Shown here: in pieces, positions 13,299-21,485 of the stretch
Numbering within the stretch: position 1 is the stretch's first letter
Layout of the letters: the number at the start of each line of letters is the position of its first letter
Source: Hafnia alvei
Lineage (GTDB): Bacteria; Pseudomonadota; Gammaproteobacteria; Enterobacterales; Enterobacteriaceae
NCBI RefSeq assembly: GCF_964063325.1
Contig: NZ_OZ061315.1
Span: forward strand, 124,001-188,000
DNA length: 64,000 nt
Direction: 5' to 3'
Translations under genes and position numbers: made by a program
The notes under the pieces: generated by a model
Told to the model about the DNA's origin: nothing
Database searches by the model: none
What the model saw: the letters and a program-made list of their open reading frames with translations, nothing else

Positions 13299-13352
13299 CT
13301 TATTTATGTTATGCCTGCTTGATGAATGTAGGGATAATAGTAAGCGTTCTTT

Positions 13353-13428
13353 AGGGGCGTAGCTCAGTTGGTAGAGCACCGGTCTCCAAAACCGGGTGTC
13401 GCGAGTTCGAGTCTCTCCGCCCCTGCCA
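13353..13428 (+). tRNA. trpT: tRNA-Trp (CCA)
   Basis: A 76-base cloverleaf, anticodon CCA (GTCTCCAAAAC loop), encoded CCA. The T-stem reads GCGAG/CTCTC, giving a C-U mismatch at the second pair where E. coli has a G-U wobble. It is the last gene of the rRNA operon, as trpT is in E. coli rrnC. Confidence 0.96.
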
Positions 13429-13435
13429 TACAAAT

Positions 13436-13462
13436 AGCCTTCCGCTTGCGGAGGGCTTTTTT
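13436..13462 (+). terminator. rRNA operon terminator
   Basis: AGCCTTCCGC-TT-GCGGAGGGCT is followed by a T-run, a strong intrinsic terminator right after tRNA-Trp. Confidence 0.93.
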
Positions 13463-13603
13463 GCGTTTTAGCGCAGAAAAAAGCCTTAAAATTAATACTT
13501 TCCCTTCAGCAATATTCCAAAATGCCTACATAAATGTTCTAAGTTGTTGGGGCAATTTCATACTATCGCCCCCAACACTGGCGCATCTACAATGCCCAAA
13601 AAA

Positions 13604-14437
13604 TTACTTTGGCTGCTCTAGATGATAATTTATCAACGACTGCGTTAAATACTTAATCTCTTCTTTCCTGTCACTGTTGTGGAGCCACACGGCGTATATT
13701 GGTCGCGTTAGGGCTTCCTGCGAACTATCCACTTGGAAGTGATGTGGATGCCAATGAGCTGGGAAAAATGCTCTTCCTCCTGCTTGGTTCATGACCTGTT
13801 CGGCAAGCGCTATCGAGCTAGTAGTTAAAATCGGGGGATTATTGTTGCTAGTGAGCTGTTCATCAAAACGAGCAAAATCTGCCCCCCATTCTAAGCGAAT
13901 ATAGGGAAGATCGTCGGTTGCTGTATCTCCTGCGGTTGTAAGAAGTTGCAGTGTAAACTCGCCAACTTTTTCTGTTGATAGCTCCTCCATCTTTGGGATT
14001 TCTGTTGTTATCAGTAGGTCTAGATGGCGCTCATGCAGCTGTCGAACATGAGTATGTCTTTGCCCAATACGGGCTTCAAGCAAGAGTTCGGGCTTATGTT
14101 TATAGACGCCTGATAGCCAGGAAATAAGTAGCGATTCCCACATCATTGCTGGAGCGCCAATCGATAATTCTTTGTGCTGCCGGCTCTTGAGAACTTCTTT
14201 TTTAGCCAATAGCCATGTTTCCATTAGTTTTTCTGCGTAGGGTACGAGTCGTTCTCCTGCCTCGGTTAGCTGAATATTGTTGCGGTGGCGAGTGAAAAGA
14301 TCCGCTCCAACTTGTGTTTCAAGCTGACGGATACGAAAGCTAACTGCTGATTGTGTTAGATAAAGGGTTTCAGCGGCTTTACCAAAGTGTCTTGTTCTGC
14401 TCACTTCTAAGAAGGTTTTTAATAATTCGCTATCCAC
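13604..14437 (-). CDS. hdfR: LysR-family regulator HdfR
   Basis: LysR-type regulator known in E. coli to repress flhDC under H-NS control. The product is 277 residues with an N-terminal winged helix (LLKTFLEVSRTRHFGKAAETLYLTQ region) that is nearly identical to E. coli. The effector domain is more divergent. I chose the GTG at 14437, which gives (M)DSELLKTFLEV, because it matches the E. coli N-terminus and has GGAGAG six bases upstream. The ATG at 14464 would add nine residues (MINIFIGET) that lack homology. Divergent from maoP; it lies immediately right of the rRNA operon as in E. coli rrnC. Confidence 0.93.
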   Translation of the reverse strand: MDSELLKTFLEVSRTRHFGKAAETLYLTQSAVSFRIRQLETQVGADLFTRHRNNIQLTEAGERLVPYAEKLMETWLLAKKEVLKSRQHKELSIGAPAMMWESLLISWLSGVYKHKPELLLEARIGQRHTHVRQLHERHLDLLITTEIPKMEELSTEKVGEFTLQLLTTAGDTATDDLPYIRLEWGADFARFDEQLTSNNNPPILTTSSIALAEQVMNQAGGRAFFPAHWHPHHFQVDSSQEALTRPIYAVWLHNSDRKEEIKYLTQSLINYHLEQPK

Positions 14438-14483
14438 TGTCTCTCCAATAAAAATATTAATCATGATGATTTAAATGTTTTGT

Positions 14484-14511
14484 TTTACACGTTGTCAAGC
14501 CTAACTAATAC
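14484..14511 (+). promoter_or_regulatory. Candidate maoP promoter
   Basis: TTTACA and TAATAC are separated by 16 bases, about 50 bases ahead of the maoP start, within the hdfR-maoP divergent region. Assigned by eye. Confidence 0.45.
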
Positions 14512-14559
14512 TCCGCGCCATAAGTGGTACAGCAATAAGAAAATTTAGGAGTGTGTCAG

Positions 14560-14898
14560 ATGGCGGAAAGCTTCAGCACCAATCATCGTTTTTTTGACAA
14601 TAAACATTATCCTCGTGGTTTTTCACGCCACGGCGATTTCACAATTAAAGAAGCTCAGGTACTTGAGCGTTTCGGTTACGCGTTTAACGAGCTCGATTTA
14701 GGAACTCGTGAGCCACAGACCGAAGAAGAACAGCTCTTTGTCGCTGTATGCCGCGGTGAACGTCAGCCTGCGACAGAAGCTGAGAAGATCTGGTCGAAAT
14801 ATATTGCACGCATTCGTCGTCCTAAGCGTTTCCACACCTTATCTGGCGGTAAACCGCAGATGGATACGGTGGAAGAATATACTGATAGTGATGACTAA
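14560..14898 (+). CDS. maoP: Macrodomain Ori organisation protein MaoP (YifE)
   Basis: A 112-residue DUF413 protein closely matching E. coli MaoP (FDNKHYPRGFSRHGDFTI, RPKRFHTLSGGKP, ending YTDSDD). In E. coli, MaoP with the maoS site constrains long-range chromosome contacts of the Ori macrodomain. The start at the ATG at 14560 has AGGA nine bases upstream; a GTG three codons earlier is less likely. A strong terminator follows. Confidence 0.95.
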   Translation: MAESFSTNHRFFDNKHYPRGFSRHGDFTIKEAQVLERFGYAFNELDLGTREPQTEEEQLFVAVCRGERQPATEAEKIWSKYIARIRRPKRFHTLSGGKPQMDTVEEYTDSDD

Positions 14899-14903
14899 AA
14901 ACT

Positions 14904-14927
14904 CGGGGCCTTTGGGCCCCGTTTTTT
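14904..14927 (+). terminator. maoP terminator
   Basis: CGGGGCC-TTTG-GGCCCCG hairpin followed by six T. It overlaps the last codons of the convergent comM by a few bases. Confidence 0.9.
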
Positions 14928-16452
14928 ATTGCAATGCCTGATGGAGATGTTGGATTAAACGGTCCATGGAGCGGTAGCTGAGTGCTTCAGCAATATGAGC
15001 TCGGTTGATGCTGTCACTTTGTGCAAGATCGGCAATCGAGCGAGCAACTTTTAGTATTCGATGCCAAGCTCTTACCGACAATCCCATCTTCTCGAGTGCT
15101 TGTTCCAGAAATGCCGCATCTTCTTGAGACAGTGAGCATACTCTGTCCATCTCCTTCCCTGCCAAATGTGCGTTGAGCTTTCCTGAGCGTTGATACTGTC
15201 TTTCTCGCGCTAAACATACTCTTTGGCGAATAACCTCGCTGCTTTCTCCAATGCGTTTTTGGATGCTAAGAACGCCTGCGGGTAACAGAGGCACCTCAAT
15301 AGATAGGTCAAAACGATCTAAAAAGGGGCCTGATAAGCGAGAGAGATATTTGAGTATCTGCTGTGGCGGTGTACGAGCATGAATACCTTTGTAATGTCCT
15401 GTCGGACTTGGATTCATTGCAGCAACTAATTGTACTTTTGCAGGAAAAATGACTTTCGCGAGTGCTCTAGAAATGCAGGCTTCACCAGACTCAAGTGGCT
15501 CGCGCAGAGCATCCAGTACACGCCGCTCAAACTCAGGCAGTTCATCTAAAAATAATACGCCGTTATGCGCGAGAGAAATTTCTCCGGGTCTTGGTAAAGA
15601 TCCGCCTCCAATGAGTGCTGCCATTGAAGCGCTGTGATGTGGGGTCCTAAATGGCCGCTGATAGCAAGATTGCCCCGTGGTTGATTGATGTACCAAACTG
15701 GCAACCGCCGCGCTCTCTAAAGCTTCTTCGGTGGTTAACGGTGGCAATATGCTATTAAGACGGCTGGCTAACATGGTTTTTCCGGTTCCGGGTGGTCCCA
15801 ATAACAGTAAGTTATGCCCGCCAGTGGCAGCGATTTCTAATGCTCTGCGCGCCTGTTCTTGGCCAATAATATCCCGCATATCCTTCGTATTTGGGGATAA
15901 GGATGATAGTTGGGACACCTTCGGTGGTGGAAGTTTTGAGTCGCCGCTGAGGAAATCACAAACCTGAAGAAGATGATTGGCAATGAGGTGGGGCTGTTGT
16001 TCTCCAAGTAGGCCAAGCTCTTCCTCATTTTCCTCTGGCGCGATTAATTTGCGTTGATGATGCTGAGCAGCCATGGCTGCTGGTATCGCGCCCTGAATGC
16101 GCCGTAGCGCGCCTGAAAGACCTAGTTCACCTAGCAACTCTAATCCTTCCACAGAAGTCGCGCTAAGTTGCTCAGAAGCAATCAAAATGGCGATAGCGAT
16201 GGGAAGATCGTAACGTCCCCCCTCTTTGGGAAGATCTGCGGGAGCCAAATTCACCGTGATACGTTTTGCTGGGAAAGTAAAACCGCAATTTATGATGGCG
16301 CTTCTCACGCGGTCTTTAGCTTCTTTCACCGTCGCTTCAGGTAGACCTACCAACGTAAAGCCGGGAAGACCGGTGCTAATGTGCGCCTCAACGCTCACTG
16401 CGGGTGCCTGCACGCCGATTGCTGCACGAGTATTAATTATCGCCACTGACAT
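14926..16452 (-). CDS. comM: ComM/YifB family ATPase (Mg-chelatase-like)
   Basis: AAA+ helicase of the YifB/ComM family. In naturally competent bacteria ComM drives branch migration during transformation; in Enterobacterales its role is less clear. The product is 508 residues, with an N-terminal ChlI domain (NLAPADLPKEGGRYDLPIA). The central Mg-chelatase AAA+ domain has Walker A GPPGTGKT and the ELPEF/DALREPLE segment, and a C-terminal helical domain follows. The start at 16452 (MSVAIINTRAA) has a near-perfect GGAGGTG Shine-Dalgarno; an upstream ATG would add four residues. In E. coli ilvL follows directly; here a transporter gene is inserted. Confidence 0.94.
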   Translation of the reverse strand: MSVAIINTRAAIGVQAPAVSVEAHISTGLPGFTLVGLPEATVKEAKDRVRSAIINCGFTFPAKRITVNLAPADLPKEGGRYDLPIAIAILIASEQLSATSVEGLELLGELGLSGALRRIQGAIPAAMAAQHHQRKLIAPEENEEELGLLGEQQPHLIANHLLQVCDFLSGDSKLPPPKVSQLSSLSPNTKDMRDIIGQEQARRALEIAATGGHNLLLLGPPGTGKTMLASRLNSILPPLTTEEALESAAVASLVHQSTTGQSCYQRPFRTPHHSASMAALIGGGSLPRPGEISLAHNGVLFLDELPEFERRVLDALREPLESGEACISRALAKVIFPAKVQLVAAMNPSPTGHYKGIHARTPPQQILKYLSRLSGPFLDRFDLSIEVPLLPAGVLSIQKRIGESSEVIRQRVCLARERQYQRSGKLNAHLAGKEMDRVCSLSQEDAAFLEQALEKMGLSVRAWHRILKVARSIADLAQSDSINRAHIAEALSYRSMDRLIQHLHQALQ

Positions 16453-16603
16453 AGTCACCTCCATGTTGGAGGCATCATGTGACGAATAGGAAATGGTGTC
16501 AGAACGAGATACTGGCTTTGTGTCATTGATTCCAGCATTTCGCTGTCTTGAACAGGATAGTTGACTTAAAACTGCGAGCTGGATTTAGTGTTGGCAACAA
16601 AAA

Positions 16604-16729
16604 TTAACATTTAACATACAATATTTAACAAAGATAGCATGCTAATTATTTTGGCCCTGTCGCCAAGAGGGTTATATTTAACATTAGTAATACAAAATGA
16701 CATCTTACATAACAAATAACAGGTTATGT
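16604..16729 (+). promoter_or_regulatory. Repeat-rich upstream region of the MFS transporter
   Basis: The 337-base comM-transporter interval holds TTAACAT at 16604, 16611 and 16678, a shorter TTAACA at 16625, and an inverted repeat ACATAAC-N9-GTTATGT at 16707-16729. The repeats look like regulator binding sites for the downstream transporter. The regulator is unknown and none is encoded next to it. Confidence 0.4.
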
Positions 16730-16789
16730 CGCTGTCTCTAATAAAAATGCTAATAAAAACGCCTCATACTCTACGGTAGGGAATTCATT

Positions 16790-18019
16790 ATGTTTGGTTG
16801 GTCAAGCCAGCAGCGTAACGTTGCTATTGCGAGCTTCCTTAGTTGGACGCTCGATGCCTTCGATTTTTTCATCCTCGTATTTTTACTCAGTGATATTGCC
16901 AAGGCTTTTAACGTTGGCATGGAAGAAGTGACGCTGGCGATCCTGCTGACGCTGGCCGTTCGCCCTATTGGTGCATTGCTGTTTGGTCGAGCGGCCGAGA
17001 AGTATGGTCGTCGGCCGATCTTGATGGTCAATATTCTCTTCTTTTCGATCTTCGAATTACTCTCCGCCGCCGCACCGTCTTTGACCACGTTCTTAGTGCT
17101 TCGAGTGTTGTATGGCGTGGCTATGGGCGGTATCTGGGGGGTTGCATCATCTTTAGCGATGGAAACTATACCAGACCGCTCACGCGGATTAATGTCCGGG
17201 ATATTTCAGGCCGGTTATCCCTTCGGCTATCTGCTGGCTGCGGTGGTATATGGTTCATTGTTTGAAATTGTCGGCTGGCGTGGCATGTTTGTGATTGGCG
17301 CTATCCCGATTATTTTATTGCCATTTATTTACTTCAAAGTACCCGAATCACCGGTTTGGCTGGCGGCTCGTGAGCGCAAAGAAAGTACTGCGCTTCTTCC
17401 CGTTTTGAAGAGTCACTGGAAGCTTTGTATTTATCTTGTTTTATTAATGGCTGCGTTCAATTTCTTCAGCCACGGTACGCAAGATATGTATCCGGCCTTT
17501 TTGAAAATTCAGCATGGTTTCGATCCTAAAACCGTCAGTATCATCGCTATTAGCTACAATATCGCGTCAATTATCGGCGGTGTGTTCTTTGGCGTATTGT
17601 CTGAAAAAATAGGTCGTAAAAAAGCAATTATTATTGCGGCGACACTGGCCTTGCCCGTTATTCCTTTGTGGGCGTTCTCTGGAGGCTCGCTCATGCTAGG
17701 CATTGGCGCATTCTTGATGCAGTTCATGGTGCAGGGGGCTTGGGGCGTTATTCCTACCTATCTTAATGAGCTAGTTCCAGCCAATACTCGTGCGGTACTG
17801 CCAGGGTTTGTGTACCAACTGGGTAACTTGATTGCTTCGGTGAACGCGACGCTTCAGGCGACGATTGCTGAAAGTCATGGGCAGAACTATGGTTTGGCGA
17901 TGGCGATTATTGCGGGCAGTGTTGCAGTGGCAATTATTGTGCTGATTTCTTTTGGTCGAGATACTCAAGGAGCCTCTTTAGGGAGAAAAATTTCGCCAGA
18001 GGAAACCACAATAAAATGA
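16790..18019 (+). CDS. MFS transporter, sialate/carboxylate (SHS-like) type
   Basis: A 409-residue major facilitator protein with about 12 hydrophobic segments. The family cues are FLSWTLDAFDFFILVF in helix 1, the loop 2-3 signature FGRAAEKYGRRP, the mid-protein VPESPVWLAARE and SEKIGRKKA in the second half. These resemble the sialic acid/lactate:H+ symporter group (NanT, JEN1-like). The substrate cannot be read from sequence; a monocarboxylate or sugar acid is plausible. The gene sits alone between comM and the ilv leader, where E. coli has nothing. AGGG precedes the ATG. No obvious terminator separates it from the ilv promoter region. Confidence 0.82.
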   Translation: MFGWSSQQRNVAIASFLSWTLDAFDFFILVFLLSDIAKAFNVGMEEVTLAILLTLAVRPIGALLFGRAAEKYGRRPILMVNILFFSIFELLSAAAPSLTTFLVLRVLYGVAMGGIWGVASSLAMETIPDRSRGLMSGIFQAGYPFGYLLAAVVYGSLFEIVGWRGMFVIGAIPIILLPFIYFKVPESPVWLAARERKESTALLPVLKSHWKLCIYLVLLMAAFNFFSHGTQDMYPAFLKIQHGFDPKTVSIIAISYNIASIIGGVFFGVLSEKIGRKKAIIIAATLALPVIPLWAFSGGSLMLGIGAFLMQFMVQGAWGVIPTYLNELVPANTRAVLPGFVYQLGNLIASVNATLQATIAESHGQNYGLAMAIIAGSVAVAIIVLISFGRDTQGASLGRKISPEETTIK

Positions 18020-18083
18020 TTTTAAATCATATCTTTGAACGTGATTTGAGCCGTTTTTGTTTATTGGTTACGCAAAAAAATTA

Positions 18084-18111
18084 TTGTCAGACTGCAAAGA
18101 ACTGTGATAAC
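18084..18111 (+). promoter_or_regulatory. Candidate ilvLGMEDA promoter
   Basis: TTGTCA (18084-18089) and GATAAC (18106-18111) are separated by 16 bases, ending about 40 bases before the ilvL start. Assigned by eye. Confidence 0.5.
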
Positions 18112-18152
18112 TCTTTAAGCATTAGCTCAGAAGGCAACAGAAAAAACTATTT

Positions 18153-18251
18153 ATGAAAACTCTCGTCCAAGTACTCAGCCTCGTCGTGATTAGTGTGGTG
18201 GTGATTATTATCCCACCGTGCGGGGCAGCACTTGGACGAAGAAAGGCTTAA
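18153..18251 (+). CDS. ilvL: ilv operon leader peptide IlvL
   Basis: A 32-residue leader peptide, too short for routine gene calling. The core LSLVVISVVVIIIPPCGAA is identical to E. coli IlvL and packed with Leu, Val and Ile codons, so ribosome stalling senses the charging of all three tRNAs. Only the first few residues (MKTLVQV) and one near the C-terminus (GRRKA) differ. It precedes the attenuator at 18275. Confidence 0.96.
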   Translation: MKTLVQVLSLVVISVVVIIIPPCGAALGRRKA

Positions 18252-18274
18252 AAATCAGGCCTGAATCAAACGAG

Positions 18275-18308
18275 AACCCCCGCACCGAAAGGTCCGGGGG
18301 TTTTTTTT
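18275..18308 (+). terminator. ilv attenuator terminator
   Basis: AACCCCCG...CGGGGGTT hairpin with an eight-T run, 23 bases after the ilvL stop. It is the transcription attenuator of ilvGMEDA, and matches the E. coli arrangement. Confidence 0.93.
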
Positions 18309-18391
18309 CGCAATGAAAAAGTGATGGGGAACAGCAAATGGCTAACAGAATAAAATCCTGTTGTCCCAGTAAAAGGGCGGGGAATTAAGCT

Positions 18392-20038
18392 ATGAATGGA
18401 GCGCAGTGGGTAGTACAAGCGTTGCGTGCACAGGGTGTTGATAAAGTTTTCGGCTACCCTGGTGGCGCAATCATGCCGGTATACGATGCATTGTATGACG
18501 GTGGTGTGGAACACCTACTGTGCCGCCACGAGCAAGGCGCTGTGATTGCCGCCATTGGCTATGCCCGCGCCACGGGCAAACCAGGGGTGTGTATTGCCAC
18601 TTCAGGCCCTGGCGCAACCAACCTGATTACGGGGCTAGCGGATGCCATGCTGGATTCTGTTCCCGTGGTAGCCATCACAGGGCAAGTGGGTTCTGCCCTG
18701 ATTGGTACCGATGCTTTTCAAGAGATTGATGTTTTGGGGCTGTCATTGGCATGTACCAAACACAGTTTCTTAGTGGAGTCATTGGATGCTTTGCCCGGCA
18801 TCATGGCTGAAGCTTTTGCTGTAGCGATGGGCGGGCGTCCGGGCCCTGTCTTAATCGATATCCCTAAAGACATCCAGCTGGCCGAAGGTGAGCTGGCTGC
18901 GCATTTGTCTGCCGTTGCCGAATTAATGCCTGCCTGTGAAACCGGCTTGATGCAGGCGCGTGAGCTGTTAGCTCAGGCTAAAAAACCAATGTTGTATGCC
19001 GGTGGTGGCGTTGGGATGGCACAGGCAGTTCCCGCATTGCGTGAATTCGTTAATGCAACCGGTATCCCTACGGTAGTGACGTTAAAGGGCTTGGGAGCGC
19101 CAGATCCTCATCATCCATGTTATTTAGGGATGTTAGGCATGCACGGCACCAAGGCCGCGAATCTGGCCGTGCAGCAATGTGATTTATTGATTGCCGTAGG
19201 CGCTCGTTTTGACGATCGCGTCACCGGCAAACTTAATGCTTTTGCCCCTCATGCCAAAGTTATTCATATGGATATCGACCCTGCCGAGATGAGCAAGCTG
19301 CGTCAGGCCCATGTTGAGCTGTGCGGCGATTTAAATCGTATGCTGCCAGCGCTGAGTCAGCCGTTGAGCATCGGAGAATGGCAGTATGACGTTATCAGCC
19401 TGAAGGCTGAGCATCCGTGGCGTTACGATCATCCCGGTCAGGCTATTTATGCCCCGCTGTTTCTGAAACAGTTATCTGACCGCAAGCCTGCCAACGCGGT
19501 TGTGACAACCGATGTAGGCCAGCACCAAATGTGGACTGCACAGCATATGCAGTTTACTCGTCCAGAAAATTTCATTACCTCGAGCGGTTTAGGCACCATG
19601 GGATTTGGTGTCCCTGCGGCTGTCGGTGCGCAAATGGCGCGTCCAGACGATATGGTTATCTGCGTCTCAGGCGATGGCTCTTTCATGATGAACGTGCAGG
19701 AATTAGGCACCATCAAACGTAAAAAACTGCCGGTAAAAATAGTTTTGCTGGATAACCAGCGGTTAGGCATGGTGCGTCAATGGCAGCAGCTGTTTTTTGA
19801 CGGGCGCTACAGCGAAACCAACTTATCCGATAACCCTGATTTCTTAATGCTGGCCAGTGCTTTTGGCATTGCAGGCCAGCGTATTACCCGTAAAGATCAA
19901 GTCGACGCCGCACTGGATGCGCTGTTAAACAGCGAAGGTCCGTACCTGCTCCATGTCTCCATCGACGAATTAGAGAATGTCTGGCCTTTAGTTCCGCCGG
20001 GCGCAGGCAATGAATCTATGATGGAGAAAATATCATGA
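18392..20038 (+). CDS. ilvG: Acetolactate synthase II large subunit IlvG (intact)
   Basis: ThDP-dependent synthase that condenses pyruvate with pyruvate or 2-oxobutyrate, the first common step of Val/Leu/Ile synthesis; isozyme II is valine-insensitive. The 548-residue frame is uninterrupted, unlike the frameshifted ilvG of E. coli K-12. Features: catalytic Glu in CRHEQGAV (about residue 47), GYPGGAIMP near the N-terminus, the FAD-domain region GARFDDRVTGK, and the ThDP motif beginning GDGSFMMNVQEL. It overlaps ilvM by four bases (ATGA), so the two subunits are translationally coupled. Confidence 0.97.
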   Translation: MNGAQWVVQALRAQGVDKVFGYPGGAIMPVYDALYDGGVEHLLCRHEQGAVIAAIGYARATGKPGVCIATSGPGATNLITGLADAMLDSVPVVAITGQVGSALIGTDAFQEIDVLGLSLACTKHSFLVESLDALPGIMAEAFAVAMGGRPGPVLIDIPKDIQLAEGELAAHLSAVAELMPACETGLMQARELLAQAKKPMLYAGGGVGMAQAVPALREFVNATGIPTVVTLKGLGAPDPHHPCYLGMLGMHGTKAANLAVQQCDLLIAVGARFDDRVTGKLNAFAPHAKVIHMDIDPAEMSKLRQAHVELCGDLNRMLPALSQPLSIGEWQYDVISLKAEHPWRYDHPGQAIYAPLFLKQLSDRKPANAVVTTDVGQHQMWTAQHMQFTRPENFITSSGLGTMGFGVPAAVGAQMARPDDMVICVSGDGSFMMNVQELGTIKRKKLPVKIVLLDNQRLGMVRQWQQLFFDGRYSETNLSDNPDFLMLASAFGIAGQRITRKDQVDAALDALLNSEGPYLLHVSIDELENVWPLVPPGAGNESMMEKIS

Positions 20039-20310
20039 TGCAGTTAACATCCTTGCAACATCAATTAGCGATCCAGGCACGTTTCCGCCCAGAGGTTTTA
20101 GAGCGGGTACTCCGCGTTATCCGTCACCGTGGCTTCCAAGTTTGTGCTATGAATATGGCTCAGATGTTGGATTCAGACAGTGTGAACATTGAATTAACGG
20201 TGTCTAGCCAGCGTCCAATCAACCTGCTTTCATCGCAGTTGAGTAAATTGATGGATGTTGCTTGCGTTGAAGTGCAGCCGCACGCGGCTCACCAACAAGC
20301 GGCCGGTTAG
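20035..20310 (+). CDS. ilvM: Acetolactate synthase II small subunit IlvM
   Basis: Regulatory ACT-domain partner of IlvG. The 91-residue product carries RFRPEVLERVLRVIRHRGFQV, shown here in two parts: RFRPEVLERVLR and VIRHRGFQV, then MNIEL-like VNIELTVSSQRP. It is slightly longer than E. coli IlvM (87) at both termini. The start overlaps the ilvG stop (ATGA). A second ATG follows immediately, so the initiator may be either one. Confidence 0.93.
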   Translation: MMQLTSLQHQLAIQARFRPEVLERVLRVIRHRGFQVCAMNMAQMLDSDSVNIELTVSSQRPINLLSSQLSKLMDVACVEVQPHAAHQQAAG

Positions 20311-20382
20311 CCGTCTGCGCTGGCACTAGAAACGAATAATATTAATTAAATATCGCGCATCAGACGCAACAAGGAAAAAAGA

Positions 20383-21315
20383 ATGACCACTAAGAAAGCG
20401 GATTACATTTGGTTCAATGGCGAGATGGTTCCATGGGCAGAAGCTAAAGTACACGTTATGTCTCATGCTCTGCATTACGGTACTTCTGTGTTTGAAGGCG
20501 TGCGCTGCTATGACACCAATAACGGCCCTGCAGTTTTCCGTCACCGCGAACATATGCAGCGTCTGCGCGACTCCGCCAAAATCTACCGTATGCCTGTTTC
20601 CTACAGCGTTGATGAACTGATGGAAGCCTGTCGCGAAACCCTGCGCAAAAACAATCTGACCAGCGCTTACATTCGTCCATTGGTCTTTGTGGGTGATGTG
20701 GGTATGGGCGTTAACCCACCGGAAGGTTACAACACCGATGTGATTATCGCTGCATTCCCATGGGGCGCCTATCTGGGTGCTGATGCGCTGGATCAAGGCA
20801 TCGATGCACAGGTTTCTTCATGGAATCGCGCTGCGCCGAATACGATTCCAACGGCGGCAAAAGCCGGTGGTAACTATCTTTCTTCCCTGTTGGTGGGTTC
20901 TGAAGCACGCCGCCATGGTTATCAGGAAGGTATTGCTCTGGATGTTCATGGCTATGTATCTGAAGGTGCGGGTGAAAACTTATTTATGGTGAAAGACGGT
21001 GTGATTTTCACTCCGCCATTCACGTCGGCGGCACTGCCGGGCATTACGCGTGATGCGATCATCAAGCTGGCGAAAAATGCCGGTTTTGAAATTCGCGAGC
21101 AGGTGATGTCACGTGAATCTCTGTATCTGGCAGACGAAGTCTTTATGTCAGGCACCGCCGCTGAAATTACTCCGGTACGTAGCGTAGATGGCATTCAGGT
21201 GGGAATTGGTCGCTGTGGCCCAATTACCAAACAGATTCAAGAAGCGTTCTTCGGCCTGTTCACGGGTAAAACTGAAGACCAGTGGGGCTGGCTGGATTTA
21301 GTTAACGCGAAGTAG
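20383..21315 (+). CDS. ilvE: Branched-chain amino acid aminotransferase IlvE
   Basis: PLP enzyme (fold type IV) performing the final transamination to Val, Leu and Ile with glutamate as donor. The product is 310 residues against 309 in E. coli. N-terminal IWFNGEMVPW and SHALHYGTSVFEG are present, with the PLP lysine in AAKAGGNYLSS (about residue 160) and the phosphate-binding segment GTAAEITPVRSVDG. Third gene of the ilv operon, with 72 bases after ilvM. Confidence 0.97.
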   Translation: MTTKKADYIWFNGEMVPWAEAKVHVMSHALHYGTSVFEGVRCYDTNNGPAVFRHREHMQRLRDSAKIYRMPVSYSVDELMEACRETLRKNNLTSAYIRPLVFVGDVGMGVNPPEGYNTDVIIAAFPWGAYLGADALDQGIDAQVSSWNRAAPNTIPTAAKAGGNYLSSLLVGSEARRHGYQEGIALDVHGYVSEGAGENLFMVKDGVIFTPPFTSAALPGITRDAIIKLAKNAGFEIREQVMSRESLYLADEVFMSGTAAEITPVRSVDGIQVGIGRCGPITKQIQEAFFGLFTGKTEDQWGWLDLVNAK

Positions 21316-21414
21316 TTGAAGTGACAGATAGGGTATTAACCAAAATATAACCTCGGAATATGTCGGGTTGCAGGCAACAAATGCTCAGCAGCTCGGAACA
21401 TAACGAGGACAAGT

Positions 21415-21465
21415 CGGGCGGTTCGTTCCCGCCCGCATAAATAGATAAAAGCCTGAACACAGGCT
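21415..21465 (+). other. Two hairpins in the ilvE-ilvD spacer
   Basis: The ilvE-ilvD gap is 170 bases. It contains CGGGCGG-N7-CCGCCCG (21415-21435) and AGCCTG-AACA-CAGGCT (21450-21465), the latter just upstream of the ilvD Shine-Dalgarno. They lack T-runs, so they are not intrinsic terminators. They may be mRNA stability or processing elements. Confidence 0.5.
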
Positions 21466-21485
21466 CACGCTGGAGTGAATTAAAC

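Noticed and set aside
13546..13576. GTTGGGGC...GCCCCCAAC hairpin as an hdfR terminator
   Set aside because: No T-run on the hdfR strand and a long loop; not strong enough to call.
14926..16452. comM as evidence of natural competence
   Set aside because: The family is widespread in Enterobacterales that are not known to be competent, and no other competence genes are in the window.
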